Source: CAYFHQ01 sp964342805 (GTDB lineage Bacteria > Bacillota > Clostridia > Peptostreptococcales > Acidaminobacteraceae). Taken from it: 64,000 nucleotides of DNA. The notes under the pieces are model-generated. The model had not been told where the DNA came from, did no database searches, and was given only the letters and a program-made list of their open reading frames with translations. Positions 14,814 to 23,613 of this stretch are shown here, piece by piece. The stretch is taken from NCBI GenBank assembly GCA_964342805.1, contig CAYFHQ010000009.1, positions 1 to 64,000 on the forward strand. The letters are read 5' to 3'. The translations under genes and the position numbers were made by a program. Positions within the stretch are counted from its first letter, which is position 1. The number at the start of each line of letters is the position of its first letter.

Positions 14814-17723
14814 ATGACGCAATCACGAGCAAGAAAAAGTCTTGCCATCGTATTAATCCTTGTACTCGTCTTGCCCTTTTCAGCCATTAGTTTTGCAGCA
14901 GACCCGATTCATGTTCAAGTAAACGGAAGTCCCTTGGTCTTCCCAGATGTCCAGCCCACTGTAATCGACGGTAGATCAATGGTTCCTGTTGCCCCTGTGG
15001 CCCAGGCCCTTGGTGCAAAAGTCGCCTGGGTGGCCGAAACATCCACAGTTGTGATCACCTTGGACGACAAGGTGGTCAAGTTGCCTTTAAATGCCGACAC
15101 GGCAACGGTCAACAACGCCAACTTGGCCATGGACGTCCCCGCCCAAATTGTGGACGGGCGCACCATGGTACCCCTCAAGTTCCTGGCGGAGGCCTTTGAC
15201 TCCATGGTGACTTGGAATGGGGAAACACGAACCGTTGGTGTCACACCGGGCAATAATTTACTACAAGTAACCAGTGTGTCAGGGGTCGTGGAATACCTCC
15301 TCCCCGGAGACGCTACATACGCCTGGAAGGCGGCTTCCACAGAGGTCAAACTGCCGGTGAGTGCCATTATCCGAACCGGCGCGGACTCCACTGCTGAGGT
15401 GAAAACAGCAGATGGGTCGGCCCTCTTGCTACAGGCCAACTCCTCCCTTGTCCCCCGCCTCCTTGCCTATGACACAGCCAGTGGCAACCGGACGGTGGAG
15501 ATTGAGGTGACCGATGGAACCGTTTGGGCCAGTGTGATTAAACAGGCCAAGGGGTCTTCCTTCACCATGATCAAGGGAGAGGAACGGATTAAATCCGTTG
15601 GTACCCAGTTCATGGTCGGTCCAGAAATCGCCGTCCTCAGCGGGGCCATCATCCATATCCTCAATGATTTGGAGACCCCCATTCCCGTGGGAACCATTCG
15701 AGACACCAATGGCAACCTCTTCCTGGACCCAGACCAAGTCATTCCCAACGACGCCATTCGGGACTGGTCTGTGGACGCCCTGGAGGAAAATGCCCAACGG
15801 ATCGCCAGCGCCCAGATGGCCATGCTGGACGTCATTGAGTCCTTTGACGCTTCTGATCCCGTGGCCCAGGAGGCCTTTAACGAGTTCATGAACATCCAGC
15901 AACAGGCCCTGCAGAACCAGTATGAGTTCCGCCAGAACATGCCTGTTACTGGCCAAGCCCCTGATAACGACATCCAGACCCAGTTCCTCAACTCCCAGGG
16001 GGCCATTATTGACCGGCTCCTGGAGCAAAACCTCATTACTGATGCCCTGGAACAGGAATACCTGGAAAACCAACAGGGGATCATGGAGCAAACCCGAATG
16101 ATGCTCCATACAGCAGAAAACAACGGCTACTTGCCACCGGACGTTGCCAAGCAATTGGAAAACCTCGCAGAAAACTACGAGGCCGATATTCCAGACGGTA
16201 TTATGTTACCTCCGGATCAGGCACCTCAAATCGTCTTCCCTGAAGGGGTCACCCCTCAAGACCTTGAGTTGTTTGCTGGTGTTGACCTGCCAGCGGGTAT
16301 GGTCCTGCCGCCAAACATCCAGTTTGACGAAAATGACACCCTACCTGAAGGTGTTGTTCTACCGCCGGACTTCCAGGTCCCAGAGTGGTTTGAGCCACCA
16401 AAGGGCACGGTTTTCTCCCCTGACACGGTCTTCCCAGAAGGCATTGTACTTCCAGAAAATGCGGTCTTGCCACCGGACGCAGACTTGACCCAGTTTGCTG
16501 CCCTACCAAACGGTGTCATGCTCCCACGCTTGGAAGTGGTTCCAGAGGACCTGGTCCTACCGGAAGGTGCAGAATTGCCTCCGGGCTTTGATATCCAGCC
16601 CAACATGGTCTTCCAGGGGGCCCTCCAGCTCCCACCAGGGGCTGAACTACCTGAAAACTTTGTTTTGCCACCAGACGTCCAGTTGGCAGACAAGCCCTTT
16701 GAGGACCTCTTTGATGGTGTTGCACCCAACTATATCCCTCCCGAAGGGTTTGTACCTCCAGAAAACTGGGTGCCACCGGCTGACTTTGATCCAAGTAATC
16801 TAGATCCTGGACAGGCCCCGGAAGGCTGGGTGCCCCTCCATGAGTTTGTCCCCCATGATCCGAACTTAGACCCCCAACAGCCCTTCGAACAGGCTGAGGG
16901 CGGATTTGACCCATCCACTGGCTTTGATCCTCCTAGCGGTTTTATTCCACCAGCAGGATGGACGCCACCGGAAAATTGGAACCCAGAAGACGGAGAAGTT
17001 CCTCCGGACTGGGACATTATTCCGGCTGATTTTGTAGAAGGCAATCCAGACTTCCAAGACCATAGAAATGGTGCCATTGACGACTTTTTCAATGAGGACT
17101 TGAAGTTTGATCCAGGCCAGAACATCGGTGGAGACATTGTGCCTCCAGAAGACTTTGTACCACCAGCAGACTGGATTCCACCGGAAAATTGGCAACCGCC
17201 TACCTCCTGGGAACAACCCGAAGAGTGGAATCTACCTGAGGACTGGGTGCCACCCGCTGGATTCTCGCCCGACCATCCGGGTGACCTTCCTCCTGATGGT
17301 GGTTTTGTGCCACCGGAAGGCTTTGTGCCGCCAGAAGGCTTTGTCCCACCAGAGGGCTTTATTCCACCGGATGGACAGGTTCCGCCAGAAGGTTTTATTC
17401 CTCCTGACGGTCAGGTTCCCCCTGAGGGATTTGTTCCTCCCGACGGTCATATTCCACCGGACGGACAAGTGCCTCCAGATGGCCATGTACCACCGGATGG
17501 ACAAGTACCTCCGGATGGCCACATACCACCGGATGGACAAGTACCTCCGGACGGCCACATACCACCGGATGACAGTAGCCACCAGCCACCTGATGACGGG
17601 GAACACCAACCTCCTGATGACGGGGGGCACCAACCTCCTGATGACGGAGGGCACCAGCCGCCGGATGGTGGTGGCGGACAACCTCCAGATCCACAACCAC
17701 CGGGGGTTAACCCACCCAACTAG
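14814..17723 (+). CDS. Large secreted protein: stalk domains, FecR domain and long proline-rich repeat tail
   Basis: The 969-residue protein has a signal peptide (about 1-29, AFAADP-like end at SFAADP). Next comes a copper-amine-oxidase N-type stalk region (about 32-145; IDGRSMVPVAPVAQALGAKV and IVDGRTMVPLKFLAEAF), then a FecR-like beta domain (about 155-290; GSSFTMIKGEERIKSVGTQF), a helical segment (about 300-465, Gln/Glu rich) and about 500 residues of proline-rich repeats. The repeats grade from LPEGVVLPP-type to PPEGFVPP and finally PPDGQVPPDGHI and HQPPDDGG. There is no LPXTG, SLH or C-terminal membrane anchor, so it may be exported or wall-associated by an unknown means. AGGAGG precedes the start. 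Confidence 0.85.
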   Translation: MTQSRARKSLAIVLILVLVLPFSAISFAADPIHVQVNGSPLVFPDVQPTVIDGRSMVPVAPVAQALGAKVAWVAETSTVVITLDDKVVKLPLNADTATVNNANLAMDVPAQIVDGRTMVPLKFLAEAFDSMVTWNGETRTVGVTPGNNLLQVTSVSGVVEYLLPGDATYAWKAASTEVKLPVSAIIRTGADSTAEVKTADGSALLLQANSSLVPRLLAYDTASGNRTVEIEVTDGTVWASVIKQAKGSSFTMIKGEERIKSVGTQFMVGPEIAVLSGAIIHILNDLETPIPVGTIRDTNGNLFLDPDQVIPNDAIRDWSVDALEENAQRIASAQMAMLDVIESFDASDPVAQEAFNEFMNIQQQALQNQYEFRQNMPVTGQAPDNDIQTQFLNSQGAIIDRLLEQNLITDALEQEYLENQQGIMEQTRMMLHTAENNGYLPPDVAKQLENLAENYEADIPDGIMLPPDQAPQIVFPEGVTPQDLELFAGVDLPAGMVLPPNIQFDENDTLPEGVVLPPDFQVPEWFEPPKGTVFSPDTVFPEGIVLPENAVLPPDADLTQFAALPNGVMLPRLEVVPEDLVLPEGAELPPGFDIQPNMVFQGALQLPPGAELPENFVLPPDVQLADKPFEDLFDGVAPNYIPPEGFVPPENWVPPADFDPSNLDPGQAPEGWVPLHEFVPHDPNLDPQQPFEQAEGGFDPSTGFDPPSGFIPPAGWTPPENWNPEDGEVPPDWDIIPADFVEGNPDFQDHRNGAIDDFFNEDLKFDPGQNIGGDIVPPEDFVPPADWIPPENWQPPTSWEQPEEWNLPEDWVPPAGFSPDHPGDLPPDGGFVPPEGFVPPEGFVPPEGFIPPDGQVPPEGFIPPDGQVPPEGFVPPDGHIPPDGQVPPDGHVPPDGQVPPDGHIPPDGQVPPDGHIPPDDSSHQPPDDGEHQPPDDGGHQPPDDGGHQPPDGGGGQPPDPQPPGVNPPN
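17454..17561 (+). repeat. Three 36-bp tandem repeats inside the secreted protein gene
   Basis: Units begin at 17454, 17490 and 17526 with CCACCGG; each encodes PPDGQVPPDGH plus I or V. A shorter 24-bp repeat (HQPPDDGG) follows at about 17580-17660. Near-identical tandem units allow copy-number change by slippage or recombination. Confidence 0.85.
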
Positions 17724-17732
17724 CAATAAAAT

Positions 17733-17770
17733 AGCCACAGGCAAACGAAATGTTTGTCTGTGGCTTCTTT
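17733..17770 (+). terminator. Terminator after the FecR/stalk gene
   Basis: A 14-bp stem (AGCCACAGGCAAAC with GTTTGTCTGTGGCT, one G-T pair) is followed by TCTTTGTG, ten bases after the stop codon. Confidence 0.75.
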
Positions 17771-17774
17771 GTGT

Positions 17775-18251
17775 TTATAACATGCGCTCAAACTCCAGCT
17801 CGTGGCGAATGGCAATGCCATCACAACCCCGCTCTGGTATCTCTGGTTTTAGAATTCGTGCGTCTGCTACTGCATCTCTGAAGAATCCGCACATGTCGAA
17901 TCCTCTCTTTTGGAAGAATCGAATGGCAATGGTGTTGTCATTGGTTGTAATTAACCAAAGACGCTTGCACCCCTTCTTCGTCGCTTCTTCGATGACTAGA
18001 TTCACCAACATGGAGCCAACTCCATGGTTTTCCAAAATCGAATTTAACGAAACGATCTCACATGTCGTGCCGGTGATCGAGTAAGTCGCCAAACCAATAA
18101 TTCGATCTCCGTCCTTCATAATAAAACCGTCCAAATTGCTCACCGTGTGCACCCGGCTACGGCTGATCATGATCGGCGCGCCCCAATGTTCACGGAAAAA
18201 GCCTTCAACTTGGCTACGGTTGTTGTCATCGATTTTACAAAAATCGATCAC
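17775..18251 (-). CDS. GNAT family N-acetyltransferase
   Basis: The 158-residue acetyl-CoA-dependent acyltransferase has the fold's motifs: SLNSILENHGVGSMLVNLVIEEA (acetyl-CoA-binding Q/RxxGxG/A type, here NHGVGS) and LWLITTNDNTIAIRFFQKRGFD. The start is GTG with GAGGAGG ahead of it. The substrate is unknown. It is convergent with the FecR/stalk gene, so functional linkage is unlikely. Confidence 0.88.
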   Translation of the reverse strand: MIDFCKIDDNNRSQVEGFFREHWGAPIMISRSRVHTVSNLDGFIMKDGDRIIGLATYSITGTTCEIVSLNSILENHGVGSMLVNLVIEEATKKGCKRLWLITTNDNTIAIRFFQKRGFDMCGFFRDAVADARILKPEIPERGCDGIAIRHELEFERML

Positions 18252-18411
18252 GGTACTTCCTCCTCATTTCACTTTTCACTTCCACCTATACTTTACTGAA
18301 CCTGAGGGAAAAAAGCAATATTTTGATCGAACCACCCCGTCTTAGTCTTTAGACGAAAAGAACGCATAAACCCCTGTTACCATGGGTAAAATAACCATGA
18401 GGAGGTGGCCC

Positions 18412-18801
18412 ATGAACAGACATATTGAAAAGTACTTTGACGACTTGGAAGCCTTCAATGGCTACCTGGTCGTTGCTGACGACCTCATGGACTGGCTGGA
18501 TGAAGAGCCTGCCCCTTATATTCTTGACATCCGGGAGGCCAAGGACTTCCATGGCGGCCATATACCTGGATCAGAACACGTCGAGTGGTTGGACGTCAGG
18601 CGACTGATCCAAGACCACTTGCTTCCCAAGGACAGGCACATTGTGGTGGTTTGTTATATAGGTGTTTCTTCCGCTGAAATCGCAGTAATTTTGCGAATGT
18701 CAGGCTATGACGCCTTTTCCCTCCAGGACGGAATCCATGGCACATGGAGCCACAAGCACTATCCCCTGGTGGAAAGTCTTACATCTGAAGAAAACAAATA
18801 A
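18412..18801 (+). CDS. Rhodanese-like domain protein
   Basis: The 129-residue single rhodanese domain has the CDC25-like order: YILDIREAKDFHGGHIPGSEHV, then an active-site loop CYIGVSS with the catalytic Cys near residue 82, and a C-terminal GYDAFSLQDGIHGTW. Such proteins carry persulfide sulfur to acceptors; the acceptor here is unknown. The ATG at 18412 is chosen because GGAGG lies 6 bases before it; an upstream in-frame ATG at 18382 has none. Confidence 0.9.
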   Translation: MNRHIEKYFDDLEAFNGYLVVADDLMDWLDEEPAPYILDIREAKDFHGGHIPGSEHVEWLDVRRLIQDHLLPKDRHIVVVCYIGVSSAEIAVILRMSGYDAFSLQDGIHGTWSHKHYPLVESLTSEENK

Positions 18802-18846
18802 AGGGTTGTTGCAATGGAATGTCTCATTCCTGTGCAACAACCCTTT
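18800..18846. terminator. Bidirectional terminator, rhodanese / M42 peptidase
   Basis: AAAGGGTTGTTGCA pairs perfectly with TGCAACAACCCTTT, with a further inner GGAATG/CATTCC stem; T-rich and A-rich flanks serve both directions. The outer stem is nearly the same as that of the tyrS terminator at 9118-9151. Confidence 0.85.
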
Positions 18847-18850
18847 GGTT

Positions 18851-19849
18851 TTATACTGTCATTGGCTTTTCAAGTACCTTGGTTAGAAGGGTAATGGCAG
18901 CCGTAATGTCGTCCTTGGACGCTGTTTCATGGGCGCTATGGGCATAGCGTGTTGGAATGGAAATACAGCTCGCTGGAATCCCTTCCCGCGTCAAACTAAT
19001 ACCACCCGCGTCAGTACCACCAAACTCAAGAACTTCCATTTGGTAGTCCAGTTCATTGGCCTTACATGTGTCTACCAAAAGTGCATTCACCTTAGGGTGG
19101 GACAAGAGGGAGTTGTCTCTTACCTTAATGGCTACACCCTTGTGTAAGCCAATGGCAAACCGGTTGGCACCTGGTGTGTCACCGGAGCTGGTAATGTCGA
19201 TGGCAAGACCTACGTCAGGGTTGATCTTGTAAGCTGTCATCTTTGCACCGCGGATACCCACTTCTTCCTGGACTGTGAAAACAAAGTAGCAATCATTTTC
19301 CACTGTCTTCATTTGCTTGAGGGCTTCGATCATAATAAAGCAACCAATACGGTCATCCAGGGCACCTGTGTTCACTGTATGGTCTGTTTCATTATACTGG
19401 TGGGCGTAAACCGCAACGTCACCAATTTGACAAGTTTTTTGAGCTTCTTCCTTGTCCTTGGCACCGATATCTACATAAATATTGTCCAGCTTCAGCTTGC
19501 CCATGTCTGCCTTTTGCTCTGCGTAGGCAATGCCGATTGTACCGTCAGCAAATACCAGTCGCTCGCCATGGGTAATGTGGGGATTAATACCACCGATGTT
19601 GGTCATACGAATGAAGCCCTTGTCATCGATGTCCTTAACCATAAGTCCGATCTGGTCCATGTGGCCTGCGACCATAACTTTAGGACCATTGCCTTTTTTG
19701 TGGGCAATGACGTTACCCATCTTGTCGATGGTAACCTCGTCTACCAGGTCCTTAATTTGGTCCACAATGTACTCTGCCACTAGGGTCTCGTTTCCAGCAG
19801 GACCGTAAATTGAAACAATATCCTTTAAACCTTTTCCGTTAAATGCCAT
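18851..19849 (-). CDS. M42 family glutamyl/deblocking aminopeptidase
   Basis: The 332-residue cytosolic metallopeptidase has co-catalytic metal ligands visible: His and Asp in VAGHMDQIGL, Asp in GALDDRIGC, the Glu pair in VQEEVGIRGA, Asp in LAIDITSS and His in RYAHSAHE. M42 enzymes form large dodecamers that trim peptides from the N terminus. The ATG at 19849 follows GGAGG by 5 bases. It shares a bidirectional terminator with the rhodanese gene and has a promoter-like region with an inverted repeat upstream. Confidence 0.94.
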   Translation of the reverse strand: MAFNGKGLKDIVSIYGPAGNETLVAEYIVDQIKDLVDEVTIDKMGNVIAHKKGNGPKVMVAGHMDQIGLMVKDIDDKGFIRMTNIGGINPHITHGERLVFADGTIGIAYAEQKADMGKLKLDNIYVDIGAKDKEEAQKTCQIGDVAVYAHQYNETDHTVNTGALDDRIGCFIMIEALKQMKTVENDCYFVFTVQEEVGIRGAKMTAYKINPDVGLAIDITSSGDTPGANRFAIGLHKGVAIKVRDNSLLSHPKVNALLVDTCKANELDYQMEVLEFGGTDAGGISLTREGIPASCISIPTRYAHSAHETASKDDITAAITLLTKVLEKPMTV

Positions 19850-19887
19850 ACTTGCCTCCACAATTCATTGTATATTTCAATGACCCT

Positions 19888-19917
19888 ATTGTATCAGATA
19901 TTTCGCTATTCGAAATA
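19888..19917 (-). promoter_or_regulatory. Possible M42 promoter with 7-bp inverted repeat
   Basis: TATTTCG and CGAAATA are separated by five bases (19899-19917), directly upstream of TACAAT (19888-19893) on the minus strand, where a -35 would lie. It could be an operator. On the plus strand the repeat is followed by a T-run, so a weak terminator is an alternative. Confidence 0.35.
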
Positions 19918-19965
19918 GTTTTTTCAGGGATTTTCCTTGCCTGAATGAAAAGGGACTCACAAGTA

Positions 19966-20886
19966 CTAAAAACTCTTTACCCGGTCCTTCATAAATTGAA
20001 GCTTGTCCTCAGCCCGAGCCAAGAGGACCCTGCGTTCAATGGTCTCGATTTCTGGGTCCCATTCAGACAGGCCCCAGCTAAAGCCTTGGGTGTGAACCAG
20101 TCGGGACTCCTTCTCCAGACGGGTAATAACGGTGTCTGCTTCATTCTCCGTTATGCCCACCATGAGGAGGACAAACTCGTCCGGACTGAAGCGAATGAGC
20201 CGGTCTCTTCCCCGGGTATTGCGGATTAAGGACTTGGAAACCAGGCGCAAAATTCGGTTGCAGGCCTCCTGGCCCTGTTTGTCCCTGACCCGGCGGAAGT
20301 CATTGAGATCAATCCGGACCACCACTATGGTCTCGGAGGCCATGGCCGCTTCTTGCATAATCCGGTCCAGCTCCCCTTCCAGGACTTCCTTGCGCAGGGC
20401 CCCGGTCAAGGGGTCCTTATTGGTTTCTGGAATGCTGTCCACTTCTGCCGTTTCCAGGCGTCGTCTTTGCCTGCTCAACATGCCAGTCATATCGTCCAAG
20501 CGGGCGACCAGGTCTTGTTCGCTCCGTTCCCGTGTCAATAAGTCATCCCTGAGGACGGTCAACTCATGTTCACACGTGGATAGAGAGGACCGGATCTGGT
20601 CCACCTCGGGTGCGAGCGCATCGGAAAAGGAAAAGGTCCAGTGGAGTTCCTCCCCAATGCGGACTACGGACATAAAGCCAGGCCACCGGAAGGCTTGAAC
20701 GGGTTCTTGGGCTGCGTAATGGTGCTGTAGGGCCTTTTGCATGGCGCTGTTCACATGGTAGTGGTCTTCTGCATTGAACATTTTCACAATGGGAAAGCCC
20801 ACAGTGTCCGAGAGGAAGCTACAGGTTTCTAGGGCTCTTATGACAACACCCTTGTCATCGGTTATGATATAGGCGGTTTCTTTCAT
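19966..20886 (-). CDS. Degenerate GGDEF-domain protein
   Basis: The 306-residue soluble protein has an N-terminal PAS-like segment (about 1-90), a coiled coil (about 95-140) and a GGDEF-type domain (about 150-300; KDPLTGALRKEVLEGEL). The signature loop reads SPDEF (in RLIRFSPDEFVLL) instead of GGDEF, with both glycines replaced, so cyclase activity is doubtful; it may bind GTP or c-di-GMP or act as a scaffold. AAAGGAGG precedes the start. It appears monocistronic. Confidence 0.82.
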   Translation of the reverse strand: MKETAYIITDDKGVVIRALETCSFLSDTVGFPIVKMFNAEDHYHVNSAMQKALQHHYAAQEPVQAFRWPGFMSVVRIGEELHWTFSFSDALAPEVDQIRSSLSTCEHELTVLRDDLLTRERSEQDLVARLDDMTGMLSRQRRRLETAEVDSIPETNKDPLTGALRKEVLEGELDRIMQEAAMASETIVVVRIDLNDFRRVRDKQGQEACNRILRLVSKSLIRNTRGRDRLIRFSPDEFVLLMVGITENEADTVITRLEKESRLVHTQGFSWGLSEWDPEIETIERRVLLARAEDKLQFMKDRVKSF

Positions 20887-20962
20887 GGGAGCGCCCTCCT
20901 TTTCTTTGCTGTATTTATGCCCGAAATCTTGTCTACTGAATCACCCCAAGGAGAGGGGCTGA

Positions 20963-21010
20963 TAAAAGGAGCTGCGACAGGTTGACTTGAGTCAAGCTAT
21001 GGCAGCTCCT
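20963..21010 (-). terminator. Terminator of the osmoprotectant ABC operon
   Basis: AGGAGCTGC pairs with GCAGCTCCT, with an inner TTGACT/AGTCAA stem. It is followed on the minus strand by TTTTATC, 25 bases after the ATPase stop. Confidence 0.8.
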
Positions 21011-21035
21011 AGGTTCTTCTTACAGTATGCTCTTG

Positions 21036-21995
21036 TTAGGAACTTTTGTCCACTTGGTCATAGAGCTTGGCATAGGCTTCTGAGAAGGTCAGGGTGCCCA
21101 CACGGGCCTGGTCCTGGTCGACGATGTCCACGGAGGATGTACCCTCCCTAAACATGTGGAAGACTGCGTCCATAAGGGTTTGGTCTTGATCTATGCCCCC
21201 CTGGACCGCCTGGCCGTCACCGGGTGTCATGGCCTCACGGATACTGGTCGTATTCATGTAGGACGTGAACCGCTTAATGCCAAAGAACTCCTTGGTAAAC
21301 TCCCGTTTGGCGTTGAAGAGAATGTCTTCCCTGGAACCCGCTTCATGGACCTTACCATCCTTGAGGAGGACCATTTTCGTCCCCAACTTAATGGCTTCTT
21401 CAATGTCGTGGGTCACAAAGATGATGGTCTTGCCCAACTCCCGGTGGATCCTGGCAATTTCGTCTTGCAGGACCCGGCGGTTGATCTCGTCAACTGCGCC
21501 AAAGGGCTCGTCCATAAGGATAATTTCCGGGTCTGCCGCCAGGGCTCTGGCTACGCCTACCCGTTGTTGCTGGCCACCGGACAATTCCACTGGATACCGG
21601 TCAAGATGCTCCACATCCAGGCCCACCAGCTGAATTAGTTCCTCTGCCCTTGCTCTGCGGACAGCCTTGTCCACCTTGTTGAGGCGGAGGACATAGCTAA
21701 TATTGTCCGCTATGGTCATATGGGGAAAGAGGCCAACCTGCTGAATCACATAACCGATCCCCCGCCGTAGGGATTTTTGCTCCCAGTCTCGCTGGGCCTT
21801 GCCCTTGATCATCACAAGGCCGTCTGAGGGTTCAATCAACCCATTGATCATTTTTAGTGATGTCGTTTTCCCGCACCCGGAGGGTCCGATCAACGTTACA
21901 AATTCTCCTGCTTCGATGGACAGGTTCAGTTCGTCCAAAACGCGGGTTTCACCATCATAGGTCTTTACCACGTTTTGAAATTCAACAATGGCCAT
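21036..21995 (-). CDS. opuCA: Osmoprotectant (betaine/choline/carnitine) ABC transporter ATPase
   Basis: The 319-residue ATPase has Walker A GPSGCGKTTSLK, signature LSGGQQQRVGVA and Walker B IILMDEPFGAVD. A C-terminal CBS-like segment (about 250-315; REAMTPGDGQAVQGGI) is typical of OpuCA/ProV-like subunits that sense ionic strength. It drives import of compatible solutes. It begins 3 bases after the binding-protein gene, so it depends on coupled translation; its own ribosome site is poor. Confidence 0.9.
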   Translation of the reverse strand: MAIVEFQNVVKTYDGETRVLDELNLSIEAGEFVTLIGPSGCGKTTSLKMINGLIEPSDGLVMIKGKAQRDWEQKSLRRGIGYVIQQVGLFPHMTIADNISYVLRLNKVDKAVRRARAEELIQLVGLDVEHLDRYPVELSGGQQQRVGVARALAADPEIILMDEPFGAVDEINRRVLQDEIARIHRELGKTIIFVTHDIEEAIKLGTKMVLLKDGKVHEAGSREDILFNAKREFTKEFFGIKRFTSYMNTTSIREAMTPGDGQAVQGGIDQDQTLMDAVFHMFREGTSSVDIVDQDQARVGTLTFSEAYAKLYDQVDKSS

Positions 21996-21998
21996 ATC

Positions 21999-22889
21999 TT
22001 AGTACAGTCCCTTCTGCGTGAGGAAGTCTTCAGCAACTGCCTTTGGATCTTCCTTCATAAAGTCAACTCGGTAATTCAGTTCAATCATATCATCGTCGCT
22101 AATGGCGTTTGTTAGCTTTTCTAGCACGTCCTTAAGCTCTGGATACTTGTCCAGTGTCTCTTGACGAACAACTGTTGATGCATGATAAGACGGGAAGAAG
22201 TACTTGTCGTCATTCAAGACCTTCAAGTTGTACTCCTTGAGTAGACCGTCTGTAGAGAAGGCGTTGATAACGTCAACTTCCCCTTCGCCAATGGCTGCAT
22301 ACTTGAGGCCGATTTCCAGTTCCACTTGATCACCAAAGGCAAAGCCATACTCTTTGGATAGGGCTGGATAGCCGTCTTCACGCTCATAGAAGTCATATTC
22401 CGCACCCAAGCGTAACTGACCACTGGCATTGGCCAGGTCCGTATAGGAGTCTACCGCTGCCATCTTTGGGTCTTCCTTACGTACGGCTAGGGCGTATGTA
22501 TTGTTGAACCCGTATGGGTTCATCCACACAAAGTTAAACTCTGACATGTATTGTTCTTGGGTCTTGGCATAAAGTTCTTCAGGATCATTGATCAGGTCCT
22601 GCTTAAGTACGAACATCCAACCTGTACCGGAATACTCAGGATACATGTCGATTTCACCATTGATCATGGCTGGGTGGATGTTAGAAGTACCACCTGCAAT
22701 ACCCGTCTTTAGTTCAACTTCAATGTCTGTTTCTTTTTCAATGAGCAGCTTCATCATTTCAACAATAATAAACTGCTCCGTCATTGGCTTGGAACCAATC
22801 ACGACCTTTTTTGGCTCGTTGGGTGCACATCCTGCAAACAAGGCTACAACAAGGACTGCTACCAATGCCAAACTCAGTACCTTTTTCAT
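21999..22889 (-). CDS. opuCC: Osmoprotectant ABC transporter substrate-binding lipoprotein
   Basis: The 296-residue lipoprotein starts at the ATG at 22889, preceded by GGAGGGGA. A signal peptide ends at the lipobox LFAGC, with lipidated Cys near residue 19. The OpuAC-type domain follows (VVIGSKPMTEQFIIVEMM, then GIAGGTSNIHPAMINGEIDMYPEYSGTGW), the fold that binds quaternary ammonium compounds. It sits between the permease and ATPase genes in one operon. A longer in-frame start at 22925 lacks support. Confidence 0.92.
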   Translation of the reverse strand: MKKVLSLALVAVLVVALFAGCAPNEPKKVVIGSKPMTEQFIIVEMMKLLIEKETDIEVELKTGIAGGTSNIHPAMINGEIDMYPEYSGTGWMFVLKQDLINDPEELYAKTQEQYMSEFNFVWMNPYGFNNTYALAVRKEDPKMAAVDSYTDLANASGQLRLGAEYDFYEREDGYPALSKEYGFAFGDQVELEIGLKYAAIGEGEVDVINAFSTDGLLKEYNLKVLNDDKYFFPSYHASTVVRQETLDKYPELKDVLEKLTNAISDDDMIELNYRVDFMKEDPKAVAEDFLTQKGLY

Positions 22890-22908
22890 ACTTCCCCTCC
22901 ATCTCACA

Positions 22909-23565
22909 CTAATTCTTTTTTCCACTTGTCCGGCTGATCATCATCCGTTCAACCCGTTCCAGGCCGAAGTCTGCGATAACTGCCAGCAGTGCCACCATAA
23001 TACTGCCTGCGAAGATCATTTCTTGGAAGTTCATCGTGATCCCACGATAAATTGCACTTCCCAGTCCGCCTGCACCAATGAATGTCGCGATGGCCGTCAG
23101 GGCGATGGTCATGACAATCATGGTACGTACGCCTGCAAAGATTACCGGCATGGCGAGCGGTAACTTAATGTTCAGGAGCAATTCCATTTCGGAACTGCCC
23201 ATGCCCCTTGCCGACTCGATGACAAACTTGTCTACTTCATCCAGTCCAACATAGGTATTTCGTATAACCGGTAATAGACCGTAGATCACCAGAGCCACCA
23301 TGGCATTCCGTTCACCAATCCCCACAAAGGGAAGAAGCAAACCAAACATGGCGATTACGGGGATGGTATACAGGAAATTGACCAGGGCCATGACTTTTTG
23401 TGCTGCCTTCGGGTATTTTGACACCAAAACGCCGACAGGAACCCCAATGGCAATGACCCAAAAGATAGCTTGGAGGGAAATCCCCAAGTGCTCCAGGGTA
23501 ATGCGGATAAAAAAGTCCTGCCGTTCAACGATCAGGTTGAACACCCGTCCTAAAAACTCAAACAT
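22909..23565 (-). CDS. opuCB: Osmoprotectant ABC transporter permease
   Basis: The 218-residue permease has about five TM helices and the conserved cytoplasmic-loop motif in VIESARGMGSSEMELLLNIKLPLAMP. The start ATG at 23565 follows GGAGG by 6 bases; a longer TTG reading lacks a site. OpuC systems often have two permeases; here only one is encoded, so it probably works as a homodimer. It is first in the operon, preceded by the structured element at 23614-23692. Confidence 0.9.
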   Translation of the reverse strand: MFEFLGRVFNLIVERQDFFIRITLEHLGISLQAIFWVIAIGVPVGVLVSKYPKAAQKVMALVNFLYTIPVIAMFGLLLPFVGIGERNAMVALVIYGLLPVIRNTYVGLDEVDKFVIESARGMGSSEMELLLNIKLPLAMPVIFAGVRTMIVMTIALTAIATFIGAGGLGSAIYRGITMNFQEMIFAGSIMVALLAVIADFGLERVERMMISRTSGKKN

Positions 23566-23613
23566 GAATGCCTCCATTGCAGCGAAAAATGATTTGATAT
23601 CCAATTATTTATC

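Noticed and set aside
15429..16154. Minus-strand open frames opposite the FecR/stalk gene
   Set aside because: They have no ribosome site, show composition mirroring the coding strand and match no family; they are shadows.
17440..17570. CRISPR array from regularly spaced 36-bp repeats
   Set aside because: The repeats are contiguous, in frame and encode PPDGxx units; there are no spacers and no cas genes.
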